Shown here in pieces: positions 5,902 through 14,616 of a stretch of 20,486 nucleotides of DNA. The notes below the pieces were generated by a model. It saw only the letters and a program-made list of their open reading frames with translations, ran no database searches and had not been told where the DNA came from. A program made the translations under genes and the position numbers. Each line of letters starts with the position of its first letter. Position 1 is the first letter of the stretch. Origin of the DNA: Acetofilamentum sp. (GTDB lineage Bacteria > Bacteroidota > Bacteroidia > Bacteroidales > JAFGUD01); NCBI GenBank assembly GCA_020722645.1, contig DYKL01000018.1, positions 1 to 20,486 of the forward strand, given 5' to 3'.

Positions 5902-7086
5902 TTATCTTTCGATTTCAGGAGGACAGGTTTGCAGAGAAACCATAATAGCTCCTACGTCTGCTATATTAGCATTAACAAGTAAATCCTCAAGCAAACAAAC
6001 AGCCTGAGTATAACTTGGACCTCTAAGGTTTACCCTTCTTGGTTTATCAGTGCCGTCAGTAACCATATACATTCCGTATTCACCTCTTGAGGCTTCGGAA
6101 CGCACATAAGTTTCACCTTTCGGAATAGCCCAATGTAAAACATTTGGCGTTTTAGCTCTTATTTCACCTTTTTCGGGCATTTTAGCCATTATTTGTCTTA
6201 TTAAATCGACAGTTGTCTGTAAATCGTACCATCTGATTCTACTTCTGTTGTAAATATCGGAATAATTCATTACAACAGGTTCAAAATCAAGTTTATCATA
6301 TATCAAATAAGGATAATTTTTTCTGACATCTCTGTTAAATCCGGCAGAACGAGCAACAGGACCAACAATTCCGTATTTATCAACCCATTCAGGCGGAATA
6401 ACAGCAGTACCAACGGCTCTTTTTTTAAATACTGCGTTGCTATACATCAAATCATCAATTCTTTTGACAAACTGGTCAATTTCTTTGAGATTTTCTTCCA
6501 TTCTGGTTTTGAAACCATCAGGCAAAAGACCTCTGACACCACCGGGAGTCATAAACATGTGATAAACACGAGCGCCTGTTAACTCTTCAAATCGGTCAAG
6601 AATTAAATCTCTTAAATAAACACCCCACTGCACACCAAGACCTAAACCGAAAGTACCACCCTGCCCCGGCACAACACGCAATAAAGCCTGTAATCTTGCC
6701 ATCTCAAGAACCAATGCACGAAGCCATTTAGCCATTTCAGGAATTTCAATTCCACTTAATTCTTCGACACAACTGCAAAAAACATATTCATTTGAATCAG
6801 GTTCTGCTACACACATACGAATACTTGTCTGCATTCCCTGTATAAACAAACGGCGTTCAATCAATTTTTCAAAACCTCTGTGCAAATAACCTACGTGAGT
6901 TTTTGCTTCAACAACTTCGTCGCCGGCAAGAGTAAGCTCAATAGCCATATTTCCGGTAACACCCGGGTGATTAGGACCTTGCCAAATCTTAACATATTTA
7001 TGGGAATCCAAATCAATTTCAAGTTTTCCGTCTTTGCCTATTTGCGGATATTTGCTTCTATCTTGTGGAATATTTAAAAAGCTCAT
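5902..7086 (-). CDS. nuoD: NuoD/MbxL-like large subunit without a full [NiFe] site
   Basis: A 394-residue homologue of complex I 49-kDa subunit and group 4 hydrogenase large subunits. It shows GPNHPGVTGNMAIELTL (37-53), HVGYLHRGFEKL (64-75), RARLQAL-like helix ARLQALLRVVP, and LRGPSY near the C-terminus. Hydrogenases carry two CxxC motifs that bind Ni-Fe. Here the first is C92-V-A-E95 (RMCVAEP) and the second C388-P-P-E391, so each keeps its first Cys and has Glu in place of the second. Complex I NuoD has none of these. This places the protein with Mbx/Mbs-type relatives rather than hydrogenases, and hydrogen evolution is unlikely. It would sit in the cytoplasmic arm against the NuoB-like subunit. 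Gene spacing is 37 bases from nuoC-like and 27 to the fusion gene. Confidence 0.9.
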   Translation of the reverse strand: MSFLNIPQDRSKYPQIGKDGKLEIDLDSHKYVKIWQGPNHPGVTGNMAIELTLAGDEVVEAKTHVGYLHRGFEKLIERRLFIQGMQTSIRMCVAEPDSNEYVFCSCVEELSGIEIPEMAKWLRALVLEMARLQALLRVVPGQGGTFGLGLGVQWGVYLRDLILDRFEELTGARVYHMFMTPGGVRGLLPDGFKTRMEENLKEIDQFVKRIDDLMYSNAVFKKRAVGTAVIPPEWVDKYGIVGPVARSAGFNRDVRKNYPYLIYDKLDFEPVVMNYSDIYNRSRIRWYDLQTTVDLIRQIMAKMPEKGEIRAKTPNVLHWAIPKGETYVRSEASRGEYGMYMVTDGTDKPRRVNLRGPSYTQAVCLLEDLLVNANIADVGAIMVSLQTCPPEIER

Positions 7087-7123
7087 ATTTAATTTTTTAA
7101 AAAGTCTTAATAGTTTTTATGCT

Positions 7124-7651
7124 TTATTCTTTCGGATACAATTTAGATTTCATATATTCGGTCGGGTCGTTGGTTTGGGGTCTTTCGCGAGGGAAAAATG
7201 TATCTTTTGCATATTGCTTAGTGTCAAAATCTCTACGCATTGGCGGAATATTATCCCAACCTTCGAGAATGAAATTTTCATTTAATCGCGGACTTCCCGG
7301 AAAATCAATACCATACATTTCTTTCAACTCTCTCTGATATGTTGCAATTTGTTTCCATAAATGATGAGCAGAAGTCATTACCGGATTGTTTCGGTCAATG
7401 TTTGTTCTGATTGCAAAATCGTGTTTTTTTTCGGGATTATTCAAGAAATATGTAAGTTGAAAAATATTATCTTCAATCCAATCAACACACGAAAGCAGCA
7501 CAAAATGCGAGAAACCTTCGTAATCTCTTAAGTGAGTAATTAAATCAATAACTTTTTCTTTTGCAACTGTCAGAAACGTAATATCCTTGCGTTGATAGAC
7601 AACATCAGTAATTTCAAAACCGACAGATAATTTATTTATTAAATCTTTCAT
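7124..7651 (-). CDS. nuoC: NuoC/MbxK-like 30-kDa subunit
   Basis: A 175-residue homologue of the complex I 30-kDa subunit. Its signature is RELKEMYGIDFPGSP (107-121), corresponding to the family's E-R-E-x-x-D-M-F-G-I-x-F-x-G-H-P, then the N-x-x-F-I-L-E-G-W-x-x-x-P-P-M-R-R-D-F end (125-142). The subunit has no cofactor and holds the NuoD- and NuoB-like subunits together on the cytoplasmic side. It lies between the nuoB-like gene (28 bases upstream) and the nuoD-like gene (37 bases downstream), the order found in Mbx clusters. Confidence 0.9.
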   Translation of the reverse strand: MKDLINKLSVGFEITDVVYQRKDITFLTVAKEKVIDLITHLRDYEGFSHFVLLSCVDWIEDNIFQLTYFLNNPEKKHDFAIRTNIDRNNPVMTSAHHLWKQIATYQRELKEMYGIDFPGSPRLNENFILEGWDNIPPMRRDFDTKQYAKDTFFPRERPQTNDPTEYMKSKLYPKE

Positions 7652-7679
7652 TTTTAATAAGTTATATTTAAAAAAAGAC

Positions 7680-8351
7680 TTACCAGTTATAATCCGGCAT
7701 ATTCCAGTCTTTTATAATTTTCTTTTGATTAGCTTTATACCATTCAAATTTTTCGGCATATTCATTAGCTTTTTCGGCTTTACCTTCTTTAATCAATTCT
7801 TTAAGTTTATTAAATCCTGCTAAAAGAGCTTCCGGTCTGGGCATACAACCTGCAATATAAATATCAACAGGAATGTAATAATCCAAACGATTGATAGTAT
7901 TGTAACTGTCGAAATACATACCTCCGTTAATAGTACAACTTCCCAAAGCTATAACATATTTAGGATTCTGCATTTGCTCATAACTTCTGATTACCCTTTT
8001 TAAAGTTTTTATAGCCAAATAACCTGAAATAATAAAAACATTAGACTGTCGTGGAGTTGGTCTTGCCTGCACTCCAAAACGAAAAGCATCAAAACGAGGT
8101 GTCATAAGCGGAGGAATTTCAATACTACCGCAGCCTGTACCAAACCCCAAAACCCATAAAGATTCTGCTCTTGCCCAGTTTAAAAAATTTTCAATTACAG
8201 GAATCTTTGATGGCTTGTGCACTTTTGGATGTTCGTCGCAAAAATAATCTTTAAGCGGGTCCACTTCAAATTTTTCGCCATCGGGTCCTTCTACAATACG
8301 TTTTTTGTAGTATGGATTTTCAAATTTATTTATATTGTTTTCTTCTGACAT
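7680..8351 (-). CDS. nuoB: NuoB/MbxJ-like iron-sulfur subunit with three-Cys cluster site
   Basis: A 223-residue homologue of NuoB/PSST and of the small subunit of group 4 hydrogenases. The usual cluster site has four Cys: a Cys pair (CC, or CxxC in Mbh) plus two later ones. Here the first position reads GTGCGSIEIP, so only Cys74 remains and Gly75 takes the place of the second Cys of complex I. The other two are Cys139 (ALGSCTINGG) and Cys169 (IAGCMPRPEALL). Three ligands would leave one iron of the cluster open, as reported for the sulfur-reducing Mbs complex. The N-terminal 45 residues are an extension beyond the core. It is separated from the nuoH-like gene by 288 non-coding bases carrying a dispersed repeat, the only large gap in the cluster. 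Confidence 0.9.
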   Translation of the reverse strand: MSEENNINKFENPYYKKRIVEGPDGEKFEVDPLKDYFCDEHPKVHKPSKIPVIENFLNWARAESLWVLGFGTGCGSIEIPPLMTPRFDAFRFGVQARPTPRQSNVFIISGYLAIKTLKRVIRSYEQMQNPKYVIALGSCTINGGMYFDSYNTINRLDYYIPVDIYIAGCMPRPEALLAGFNKLKELIKEGKAEKANEYAEKFEWYKANQKKIIKDWNMPDYNW

Positions 8352-8430
8352 ACAAAATATTAAGAGTTTGTAAAGTTGTATAGTTTTTAAAGCCAGCCCT
8401 GTAAGGGTCTAAACACACACTGTTTTAATT

Positions 8431-8562
8431 CAATAATTCGTTAATTTTTCAATTAGCAAATTAGCAAATTATTTATTTTCAATCAATTACTAATTTGTTA
8501 CACGTACAAAATCAATTTGCTGAATATTAACGAATTACTTCAAAATATACCGAACTATTGTT
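8431..8562 (-). repeat. MITE-like dispersed repeat inside the Mbx cluster
   Basis: A 132-bp copy of the sequence found in opposite orientation at 18095-18245. A perfect 11-bp inverted repeat, AATTCGTTAAT (8435-8445) and ATTAACGAATT (8526-8536), frames an inner AGCAAATT..AATTTGCT pair, so most of it could fold into one long hairpin. It has no coding capacity. It fills the 8352-8639 gap between the nuoH- and nuoB-like genes; the remaining bases of that gap show nothing recognisable. It could affect transcript processing or termination between the membrane and cytoplasmic halves of the cluster. Confidence 0.85.
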
Positions 8563-8639
8563 AATTTATAACTTATATAAAAAAATGTATTACAAAACAA
8601 ACAGAACTATTTTATTTAGTAAAAATCACAATTAAAAAT

Positions 8640-9551
8640 TTACATAAAAATAATTATTGCAATAATGCCTAATACCAAAGGAACTTTCAAGAACCAGCTT
8701 ACAGAATGTTCTATTCTGTATCTCGGGAAAACAGTTCCGACAAAAACAGACCAGAAATATATTAAAAAAGTTTTTACAATAAATTCAAACCAATTAGATG
8801 CTCCGCCAAAAAACAGATTCATAAACAAAGCGGCTTCAACAACGTGTAAAACAGCAGCATTAGTTTGCAGAACGCCTAAAAATGTTGAATGATATTCAGT
8901 TGGAGGACCGATTGGTATTTCATTAGGAGCACGTACCAAATTAAAAGGTGCGTGAGCCAATGCACCAAGTAATGACAACATTGCAGCTATTGTAGCAACA
9001 GGATTTGTCCACATAGTCCAGTTCATAATTCCACCTTGTTGAGCTTTTACAATATCTGCAATAGATAGAGTCTGGTATTGAATTGCCAGAGAAATAACCG
9101 CCAAAGTCATAGGAACTTCAATTGCAGTAAACTGCGACAGCCCACGACTAATACCGATAGCAGAATAAGGATGACCACCTTCGCCTGCACCAAGAGCCAT
9201 ACCTAACATTCCGAAAAATTGAAAGTACAGAATCAGAACCAAATCACCTTGAAAAGAATAATTTGTCCACTGACCACCGGCTGTAATAAGCATTGGCATA
9301 AATAAAAACAACCCTACACCACCACTGAACCTAAAAACAGGACCAAGATAAAACATTATGCCGTGAGTAATTTGCGAACGGATTGCATAATTTTTCACTA
9401 AATCAACCCAAGGCTGATACCAAGGAATACCATATCTTTTAGCGACACGAGCATTAATTTTTCTCATAATTGCACTCATCAGCAAACCCCAATTGAGTAC
9501 AATCAGCAAACCGAGTAAGGTGAACCCTAATTTTTTAAAGTCAAATTCCAT
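8640..9551 (-). CDS. nuoH: NuoH/MbxM-like membrane anchor subunit
   Basis: A 303-residue protein with about eight membrane segments, the homologue of complex I NuoH and Mbh/Mbx M. Conserved loops are visible: RKINARVAKRYGIPWYQPW (30-48), GEGGHPYSAIGISRG (123-137) leading to Glu145 in AIEVP, and APFNLVRAPNEIPIGPPTEY (201-220) with Glu211 and Glu219. These charged residues line the path that couples the redox arm to the ion-pumping arm. The gene follows the double antiporter gene by 11 bases and precedes the repeat-filled gap before the nuoB-like gene. Confidence 0.92.
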   Translation of the reverse strand: MEFDFKKLGFTLLGLLIVLNWGLLMSAIMRKINARVAKRYGIPWYQPWVDLVKNYAIRSQITHGIMFYLGPVFRFSGGVGLFLFMPMLITAGGQWTNYSFQGDLVLILYFQFFGMLGMALGAGEGGHPYSAIGISRGLSQFTAIEVPMTLAVISLAIQYQTLSIADIVKAQQGGIMNWTMWTNPVATIAAMLSLLGALAHAPFNLVRAPNEIPIGPPTEYHSTFLGVLQTNAAVLHVVEAALFMNLFFGGASNWFEFIVKTFLIYFWSVFVGTVFPRYRIEHSVSWFLKVPLVLGIIAIIIFM

Positions 9552-9562
9552 TTATTAAAATA

Positions 9563-12500
9563 TTAATGCATCAATATAAAATAAAAAGCTAACATATAAA
9601 TAAGAATGTGGGTCATATAATACTGACCGTTTCCGTTGTATATACGTCTTCCGAAATCAGAAACAGAGTGTATCCATTCAGTCATAGTTGACCAGAATTT
9701 TTCAAAAATCGGAGCGACAATCCAGCCGATTGATTTATAATAACCGGCGTAAATATTATAAGAAATATGAGTAGTTTCAGGTCTTTGAGGAGCCTCAGCA
9801 GCATAAACAATATTAAACTGTTTAACTTTTTGAGCTTTGCGGCTTAATGACCATAACCATAAGAATAATAACGAAAACATAATACCTATTGTAATCATAA
9901 CTCCACTACCGTTCCAGTATCCATAAGGAGCATTTGCCAATCCGCCTGTCCAGCTAAGCTCTCCGTTTGGGTAAAAACCCGAAATCATTGTTCCGAGTGG
10001 TTTCAGATAAAGTTCAGGTTTAGCTGAAATTATCATTATACCAATTATTAAAATATAAATCGGAATTGCAAACCAAACAGAAATATCTTTAACTTTTCTC
10101 AAATTATCTTTCAATTGACCTAAGAAAACCGAATAAATTAGTTTGAAAAGGTACAAAAACGCTACAATTCCGGAGAAGAACACAATAGCACCCTGAAAAT
10201 ACCAATGTTTGTCAATTATAGCATTATAAAACAACCATTTACCTGCAAAACCCGACAACGGTGGCACGCCGGACAATGCAATTATACCAATTAAAACAGC
10301 AATGAAAGCTAAAGGCATATTTTTAATCAGACCACCCATTTTATACATATCGTGAGTACCGACTTTTAAAACTACTGCACCAATTGTCAAGAACAAAATA
10401 GACTTATACAAAAAGTGATTTATTGAGTAAACCATAGCACTCATCCAACCTAAATGAGTCATCATTGCGAGACCAAATAAAATGTATCCTAATTGAGAAA
10501 TACTTGAATAAGCAAGTAATCTTTTTGCATCTTCCTGAAAAGCAGCAGCTAAGTTACCTACCAATGCTGTCAAAGCACCAATCCAGCCAAGAATTAAACC
10601 GATTTGTTCAGCCTCAGGATTATGTCCCATTGCAATCATTAAAATAAACAATCCAAAAACACCGGCTTTAAGCAAAATAGCCGAGACCATCGGAGAAACA
10701 TCGCTTTCAGCCTCTGCGTGTGCCCCCGGCAACCAAATATGTAAACCCAAAGATGCTGTTTTGGTCATAAAACCAATTGCAAGCAGAGAAAAAATCAAAG
10801 TAATGTTTTGTGTTGCTACTGATAAAGAAGACAACAAAATATCGGAAGTTTCGGCATAAATTAATCCGAATGCAGCTAAAATTGCGTATGCACCGCCGAT
10901 TGAAAATAAAATATAACTTAAACCGTGTTCAATAGATTTTTTGCCTCGAATAATCAGAAAATATGAACCTGCTGTCATCAACTCCCAACCAAAGAAAAAT
11001 TCCAAAGTAGTTTGTGCCTGAATTATTAGTGCCAATCCTACATACATAAGCAAAGCAACCGGATAGAAACCTTGTCTTTTTCCTTTGTATGCGTAACCTG
11101 CAACAAGAGTTATAATTCCTCCGATTAAAAATATTACTGCAAATATAAATCGCAACATATCAGTTTCGTACAAATTAGGAAGAATAAGATAAGAGTAATA
11201 TCCAAGAGCTAAAATTGACAATGTATTTTTGATATAAGCAGGCAAACTGTCTATAAAATACAAAAGTACTATAAATGCAAGCGGAATATAATTTAATGTT
11301 TTTAGACAGATTAAATTACCTGCGTAATAACCTGCACCAAGAACCAAAGCACCGAAAATTACTACCGGAATTATTTTATTTAATTCAAATTTATATTCAG
11401 GTAATTCAGAAAAATCAAGTTTAATAGCATATCCAAGCCATCTGAAAAGGTATATAGCTTCAATAAAAGAGCCAACTAAGATTATTGTAACTACAGCAAA
11501 TTTATAACCACCCGAAAGCATCATAATTAATTCCCATTTACCAAAAAATGAAGGAAAAGGAGGTAAGCCGATTAAAGAAAACACAAAAATACCGAATAAA
11601 ACGAGCAATAAAGGTTTTCTTCTTAAAACAGACCAGTTTTTAATATTATCCTGTTTAATAACATCTGACAACCAAAACAAACCGGCTTTTGCAAGGAAAT
11701 GAGAAACAAGAATTGTTATTGCAATAAATTCAAATTTATCGCCCAGAAATGGTCTGAACCCGATAATTGCTACTAATAATCCAATTTGTCCGATAGAAGA
11801 GTATCCGAGCAAACGATTGGCTTTGTCTTGCTTAATTCCAAACAAATTAGAACCAACAAAAGTCAAAAGACCTGCAATTACAAATAAATATGAAAACTTG
11901 TTATCAAGAAGCGGAGAAAATTTGTAAAGTAAAAACAAAGAAGCAGTAGCAACACCGCCGGACATAATAGCCCCAATTGCAGGATTAGCCCCCTCGTAAA
12001 CATCTAATGCCCAGCCGTTAGCAGGAAAAGGTTTTAGTTCAAGTACAATAGCAATAAGCATTAAAAAAACAGCAGTTACCGACATTGTAACACCCGAAGC
12101 ATTTGTGATTAAATCATTTAAAAATAATGTTCCGTTTGTAAAATAAACAAGAACAACTCCGATTAGGTAAAGAGATGATATAATTGAAGAAGCAAGTAAA
12201 TACTTGAATCCGGCAGAGTAAGAAAATTTATTTTTGTCTAAAAGAATAATACCTGAGGTTGAAATTGCGGCAATTTCAAGCCAAACAAAAATATTAAAAA
12301 TATCTCTTGCAAAAACAAGCATATTTAAAGTCATGAACAAAACTAAAATAATACCACCGAGCGCATTAGATTCGGAATTTATTTTTTTCCACAAAAATAA
12401 AATAGATAAAAGCCCAAGAGAGTTTATCATTAGACTAAAGACAGCCTCGTAAAAACCAACGGATAAACTTATTGAAAACGGAGGCAAAAAACCTGCAGTA

Positions 12501-12685
12501 TAAATTAGAGTTTCAGTAACTTGTTTCAACGCAAAAGGAATCAGCCAAGATATAGAAAAAAACACAAAAAACGCAAAAGCAACAAAAGTAATTGCAGAAG
12601 TGTATTTTTTAGAATTTTTTCCTGTAAGACCCAGCAAAAAACCAAGCCCCAGCCCAACGCCAAGTAAATAAAAAGGACTTACCAT
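9563..12685 (-). CDS. Double antiporter subunit: two MrpD/NuoL-M-N-like halves fused
   Basis: A 1040-residue membrane protein made of two proton-translocase-like units in tandem, about twice the usual length of MrpD or NuoM. First half (about 1-480): Glu137 in VWLEIAA, Lys218 in LELKPFPANGW, the H329-x3-K333 motif, Lys383. Second half (about 485-1040): Glu568 in FFGWELM, Lys642, H648-I-W-L-P-G-A-H, Lys673, H757 and K761 in INHFLYKSILF, Lys816. Both halves therefore keep the ion-path residues. Mbx complexes carry two such subunits, H and H', from adjacent genes; here they appear joined. The C-terminal 50 residues include an extra helix as in HyfB-like proteins. The gene overlaps mnhC-like by 7 bases. 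Confidence 0.9.
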   Translation of the reverse strand: MVSPFYLLGVGLGLGFLLGLTGKNSKKYTSAITFVAFAFFVFFSISWLIPFALKQVTETLIYTAGFLPPFSISLSVGFYEAVFSLMINSLGLLSILFLWKKINSESNALGGIILVLFMTLNMLVFARDIFNIFVWLEIAAISTSGIILLDKNKFSYSAGFKYLLASSIISSLYLIGVVLVYFTNGTLFLNDLITNASGVTMSVTAVFLMLIAIVLELKPFPANGWALDVYEGANPAIGAIMSGGVATASLFLLYKFSPLLDNKFSYLFVIAGLLTFVGSNLFGIKQDKANRLLGYSSIGQIGLLVAIIGFRPFLGDKFEFIAITILVSHFLAKAGLFWLSDVIKQDNIKNWSVLRRKPLLLVLFGIFVFSLIGLPPFPSFFGKWELIMMLSGGYKFAVVTIILVGSFIEAIYLFRWLGYAIKLDFSELPEYKFELNKIIPVVIFGALVLGAGYYAGNLICLKTLNYIPLAFIVLLYFIDSLPAYIKNTLSILALGYYSYLILPNLYETDMLRFIFAVIFLIGGIITLVAGYAYKGKRQGFYPVALLMYVGLALIIQAQTTLEFFFGWELMTAGSYFLIIRGKKSIEHGLSYILFSIGGAYAILAAFGLIYAETSDILLSSLSVATQNITLIFSLLAIGFMTKTASLGLHIWLPGAHAEAESDVSPMVSAILLKAGVFGLFILMIAMGHNPEAEQIGLILGWIGALTALVGNLAAAFQEDAKRLLAYSSISQLGYILFGLAMMTHLGWMSAMVYSINHFLYKSILFLTIGAVVLKVGTHDMYKMGGLIKNMPLAFIAVLIGIIALSGVPPLSGFAGKWLFYNAIIDKHWYFQGAIVFFSGIVAFLYLFKLIYSVFLGQLKDNLRKVKDISVWFAIPIYILIIGIMIISAKPELYLKPLGTMISGFYPNGELSWTGGLANAPYGYWNGSGVMITIGIMFSLLFLWLWSLSRKAQKVKQFNIVYAAEAPQRPETTHISYNIYAGYYKSIGWIVAPIFEKFWSTMTEWIHSVSDFGRRIYNGNGQYYMTHILIYMLAFYFILMH

Positions 12686-13050
12686 TTTAAATCGGAAAAT
12701 TGATTAATATCTAATGTTTTTTTACTTTGATAAAGTTTTAGAGCATAAACCAGCATTAAAGCTGTAACTCCAAAACCAATAACAATAGCTGTCAGAACAA
12801 GTGCCTGAGGAACTGGGTCAATTGCTACATTGAAAATATTTTCAACTGTAACTTTATCACCATCAATAATTGGTGCAGTTCTGCCTTTTAGGTAACCCAA
12901 AGAAACAATTAAAACATTGATTCCTGTATCAAAAATTGACAAAGACAGAATAATTCTGATAATACTTTTTAGAGAAAAAGCACCGTACAAACCAATCAGC
13001 ATAAGCACAATGCCCAGAAAAAGAGCAATTTTGTCTATTGTAATTGTCAT
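12679..13050 (-). CDS. mnhC: MrpC/NuoK-like subunit
   Basis: A 123-residue, three-helix protein with the MrpC signature DPVPQALVLTAIVIGFGVTA (78-97) and an acidic residue (Asp41 in LSIFDTGINVLIVSLG) where NuoK has part of its ion path. It corresponds to MbxG. It overlaps the gene before it by 4 bases (ATGA) and the double antiporter gene by 7 bases, so it is translationally coupled on both sides. Confidence 0.92.
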   Translation of the reverse strand: MTITIDKIALFLGIVLMLIGLYGAFSLKSIIRIILSLSIFDTGINVLIVSLGYLKGRTAPIIDGDKVTVENIFNVAIDPVPQALVLTAIVIGFGVTALMLVYALKLYQSKKTLDINQFSDLKW

Positions 13051-13748
13051 AATTTATCAGTTAGTTCAGTTTCGTTAATATTATTTACAATACCGGAAAT
13101 TTCGGCACCTACTTTTAAGCCAATAAAGCTATAAATTAATGGAATAGCACCTGCACTTATTAAACTTCCGAGCTTACCCAGAGGAAAAATACGATTGTCC
13201 AAAAATCCACCGGCTATAATTAAACCCAAAATGCCGATTACAACATAAAAAAATCCGGAAGTACTTTCAATGAAGTTCATTAATTTATGAGAAACAATTT
13301 TGTTCGGGTCTGCAAGCAAAAGCAATACAATAGCTGAACCTATAACAGCCCCTCCCTGAAATCCACCGCCGGGAGTTAAATGCCCATTGATAAAAATATA
13401 AACACCCAGAATCAAACTGCCGGGAACTAATACTTTTGCACCGGTTTCCAAAATTTCTGAGGTTTTGTATTTTGAATCAATAATTTTTTCAGCTTTATTT
13501 TTAAGAATAAACCCAATAATAAGCGTTGCAAGGAAAAGAACAGTAACTTCGCCCAATGTATCCAATCCACGATAAGTAACAACAATAGCCGTTACAACGT
13601 TAGCAGCTCCAGCTTCGCTTGGTTCATTTGAATTATAGTATGCAGCGGTTTTGTTTAGTTGTTCCTGAGTTTGATATTCGGAAAAAATATCGTACATAAA
13701 CCAAGCAAAAGCAGCAATTAATATTATTAGAAAACTATTTCGCATCAT
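13047..13748 (-). CDS. mnhB: MrpB-like subunit with MbhE-type N-terminus
   Basis: A 233-residue protein combining two parts. Residues 1-90 match MbhE, with TAIVVTYRGLDTLGEVTVLF (53-72). Residues about 100-230 are the MnhB domain, with NGHLTPGGGFQGGAVIGSA (121-139) and the C-terminal SAGAIPLIYSFIGLKVG. In Mrp antiporters these form part of the cation-translocating core; in Mbh and Mbx they form the sodium module. It corresponds to MbxF. It overlaps the DUF4040 gene by 14 bases and mnhC-like by 4. Confidence 0.9.
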   Translation of the reverse strand: MMRNSFLIILIAAFAWFMYDIFSEYQTQEQLNKTAAYYNSNEPSEAGAANVVTAIVVTYRGLDTLGEVTVLFLATLIIGFILKNKAEKIIDSKYKTSEILETGAKVLVPGSLILGVYIFINGHLTPGGGFQGGAVIGSAIVLLLLADPNKIVSHKLMNFIESTSGFFYVVIGILGLIIAGGFLDNRIFPLGKLGSLISAGAIPLIYSFIGLKVGAEISGIVNNINETELTDKL

Positions 13749-13998
13749 CTTGTTTTTCGATTTTACGGATTATTATAAAAAACAAAAAAGTAGTTAAACC
13801 TGCACCAATAGCGGCTTCTGTCATAGCAACATCAGGAGATGCAAGCATCAGAAAAATTACCGAAGCTAACAGGCTGATAACACCTGTTGCCAAAACAGCA
13901 GAAACCGTTTTTTTGCTGACCACCGCATAAACAGCACTGGCGAGCATTATTACTGCAAGGACAATTATTAAAATTAATTTAAAAAGTTCCATTTTCAT
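13735..13998 (-). CDS. DUF4040 / MbhD-like subunit
   Basis: An 87-residue, three-helix protein with the signature LASPDVAMTEAAIGAGLTTF (52-71). Asp56 and Glu61 are the conserved acidic residues of this family, which equals the C-terminal part of MrpA and, more distantly, NuoJ. It corresponds to MbxD. The frame begins MKMELF; the start may be Met3 at 13992. It overlaps its neighbours on both sides. Confidence 0.9.
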   Translation of the reverse strand: MKMELFKLILIIVLAVIMLASAVYAVVSKKTVSAVLATGVISLLASVIFLMLASPDVAMTEAAIGAGLTTFLFFIIIRKIEKQDDAK

Positions 13999-14344
13999 TA
14001 TTTTTGTTTAATTCTTCTTTTTCTTCATCTTCTTTGAGATTGTCAATAACAGTTTTAGAAGACAAAGGTTCGCCTTTTTTGTGAGAAGCTCTCATCAGAA
14101 CATTAGATGATATGGGATTTGTAAGCATTACAAAAAGCATAATTGTAAAAAATTTACCAAACCACGAAGGTAAAATAAATATAAAACCAATCATTACAAA
14201 AACAACGCTCATAGTAGATGCTTTTGTGCCAACTTGAATTCTGTTATATGCGTCAGGCATTCTGTGTAAACCTATTGAAGCAATCAGCAAAACCAAACTG
14301 CCGATAAGCACCATTGAGGCTCCGATTATTTGAAGAATATCCAT
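13979..14344 (-). CDS. mnhG: MrpG-like subunit
   Basis: A 121-residue protein with three membrane segments and the MrpG signature GLHRMPDAYNRIQVGTKAST (25-44). The C-terminal 30 residues are a charged cytoplasmic tail (DNLKEDEEKEELNKNNENG). It corresponds to MbxC. It follows mnhF-like by 2 bases. Confidence 0.92.
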   Translation of the reverse strand: MDILQIIGASMVLIGSLVLLIASIGLHRMPDAYNRIQVGTKASTMSVVFVMIGFIFILPSWFGKFFTIMLFVMLTNPISSNVLMRASHKKGEPLSSKTVIDNLKEDEEKEELNKNNENGTF

Positions 14345-14346
14345 TT

Positions 14347-14616
14347 TTACAAACTTTTTTCGATGTATTTACCAATAACGACGACGGCAATAAAACTCAA
14401 AAGACCGTATATAATATTTACGTCAAGATATATTTGTCTTTGTTCTATGACCGCAATTAAAGCAATAAGACCAAGCGAGCCGACTGTCATTGTATCAAAA
14501 GCAATAACTCTGTTGGTAATGGTCGGACCGATTATAAACCTTAAAAATATTATCACAAGAGCTAAAAGCATTACTCCTGCAGAAATTAATAATATTGTTT
14601 GAGCTATCTCATTCAT
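14347..14616 (-). CDS. mnhF: MrpF-like subunit
   Basis: An 89-residue, three-helix protein with the MrpF signature RFIIGPTITNRVIAFDTM (26-43), including the conserved Arg-Val-x-Ala-x-Asp. It corresponds to MbxB. Its start overlaps the end of mnhE-like by 8 bases. Confidence 0.92.
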   Translation of the reverse strand: MNEIAQTILLISAGVMLLALVIIFLRFIIGPTITNRVIAFDTMTVGSLGLIALIAVIEQRQIYLDVNIIYGLLSFIAVVVIGKYIEKSL

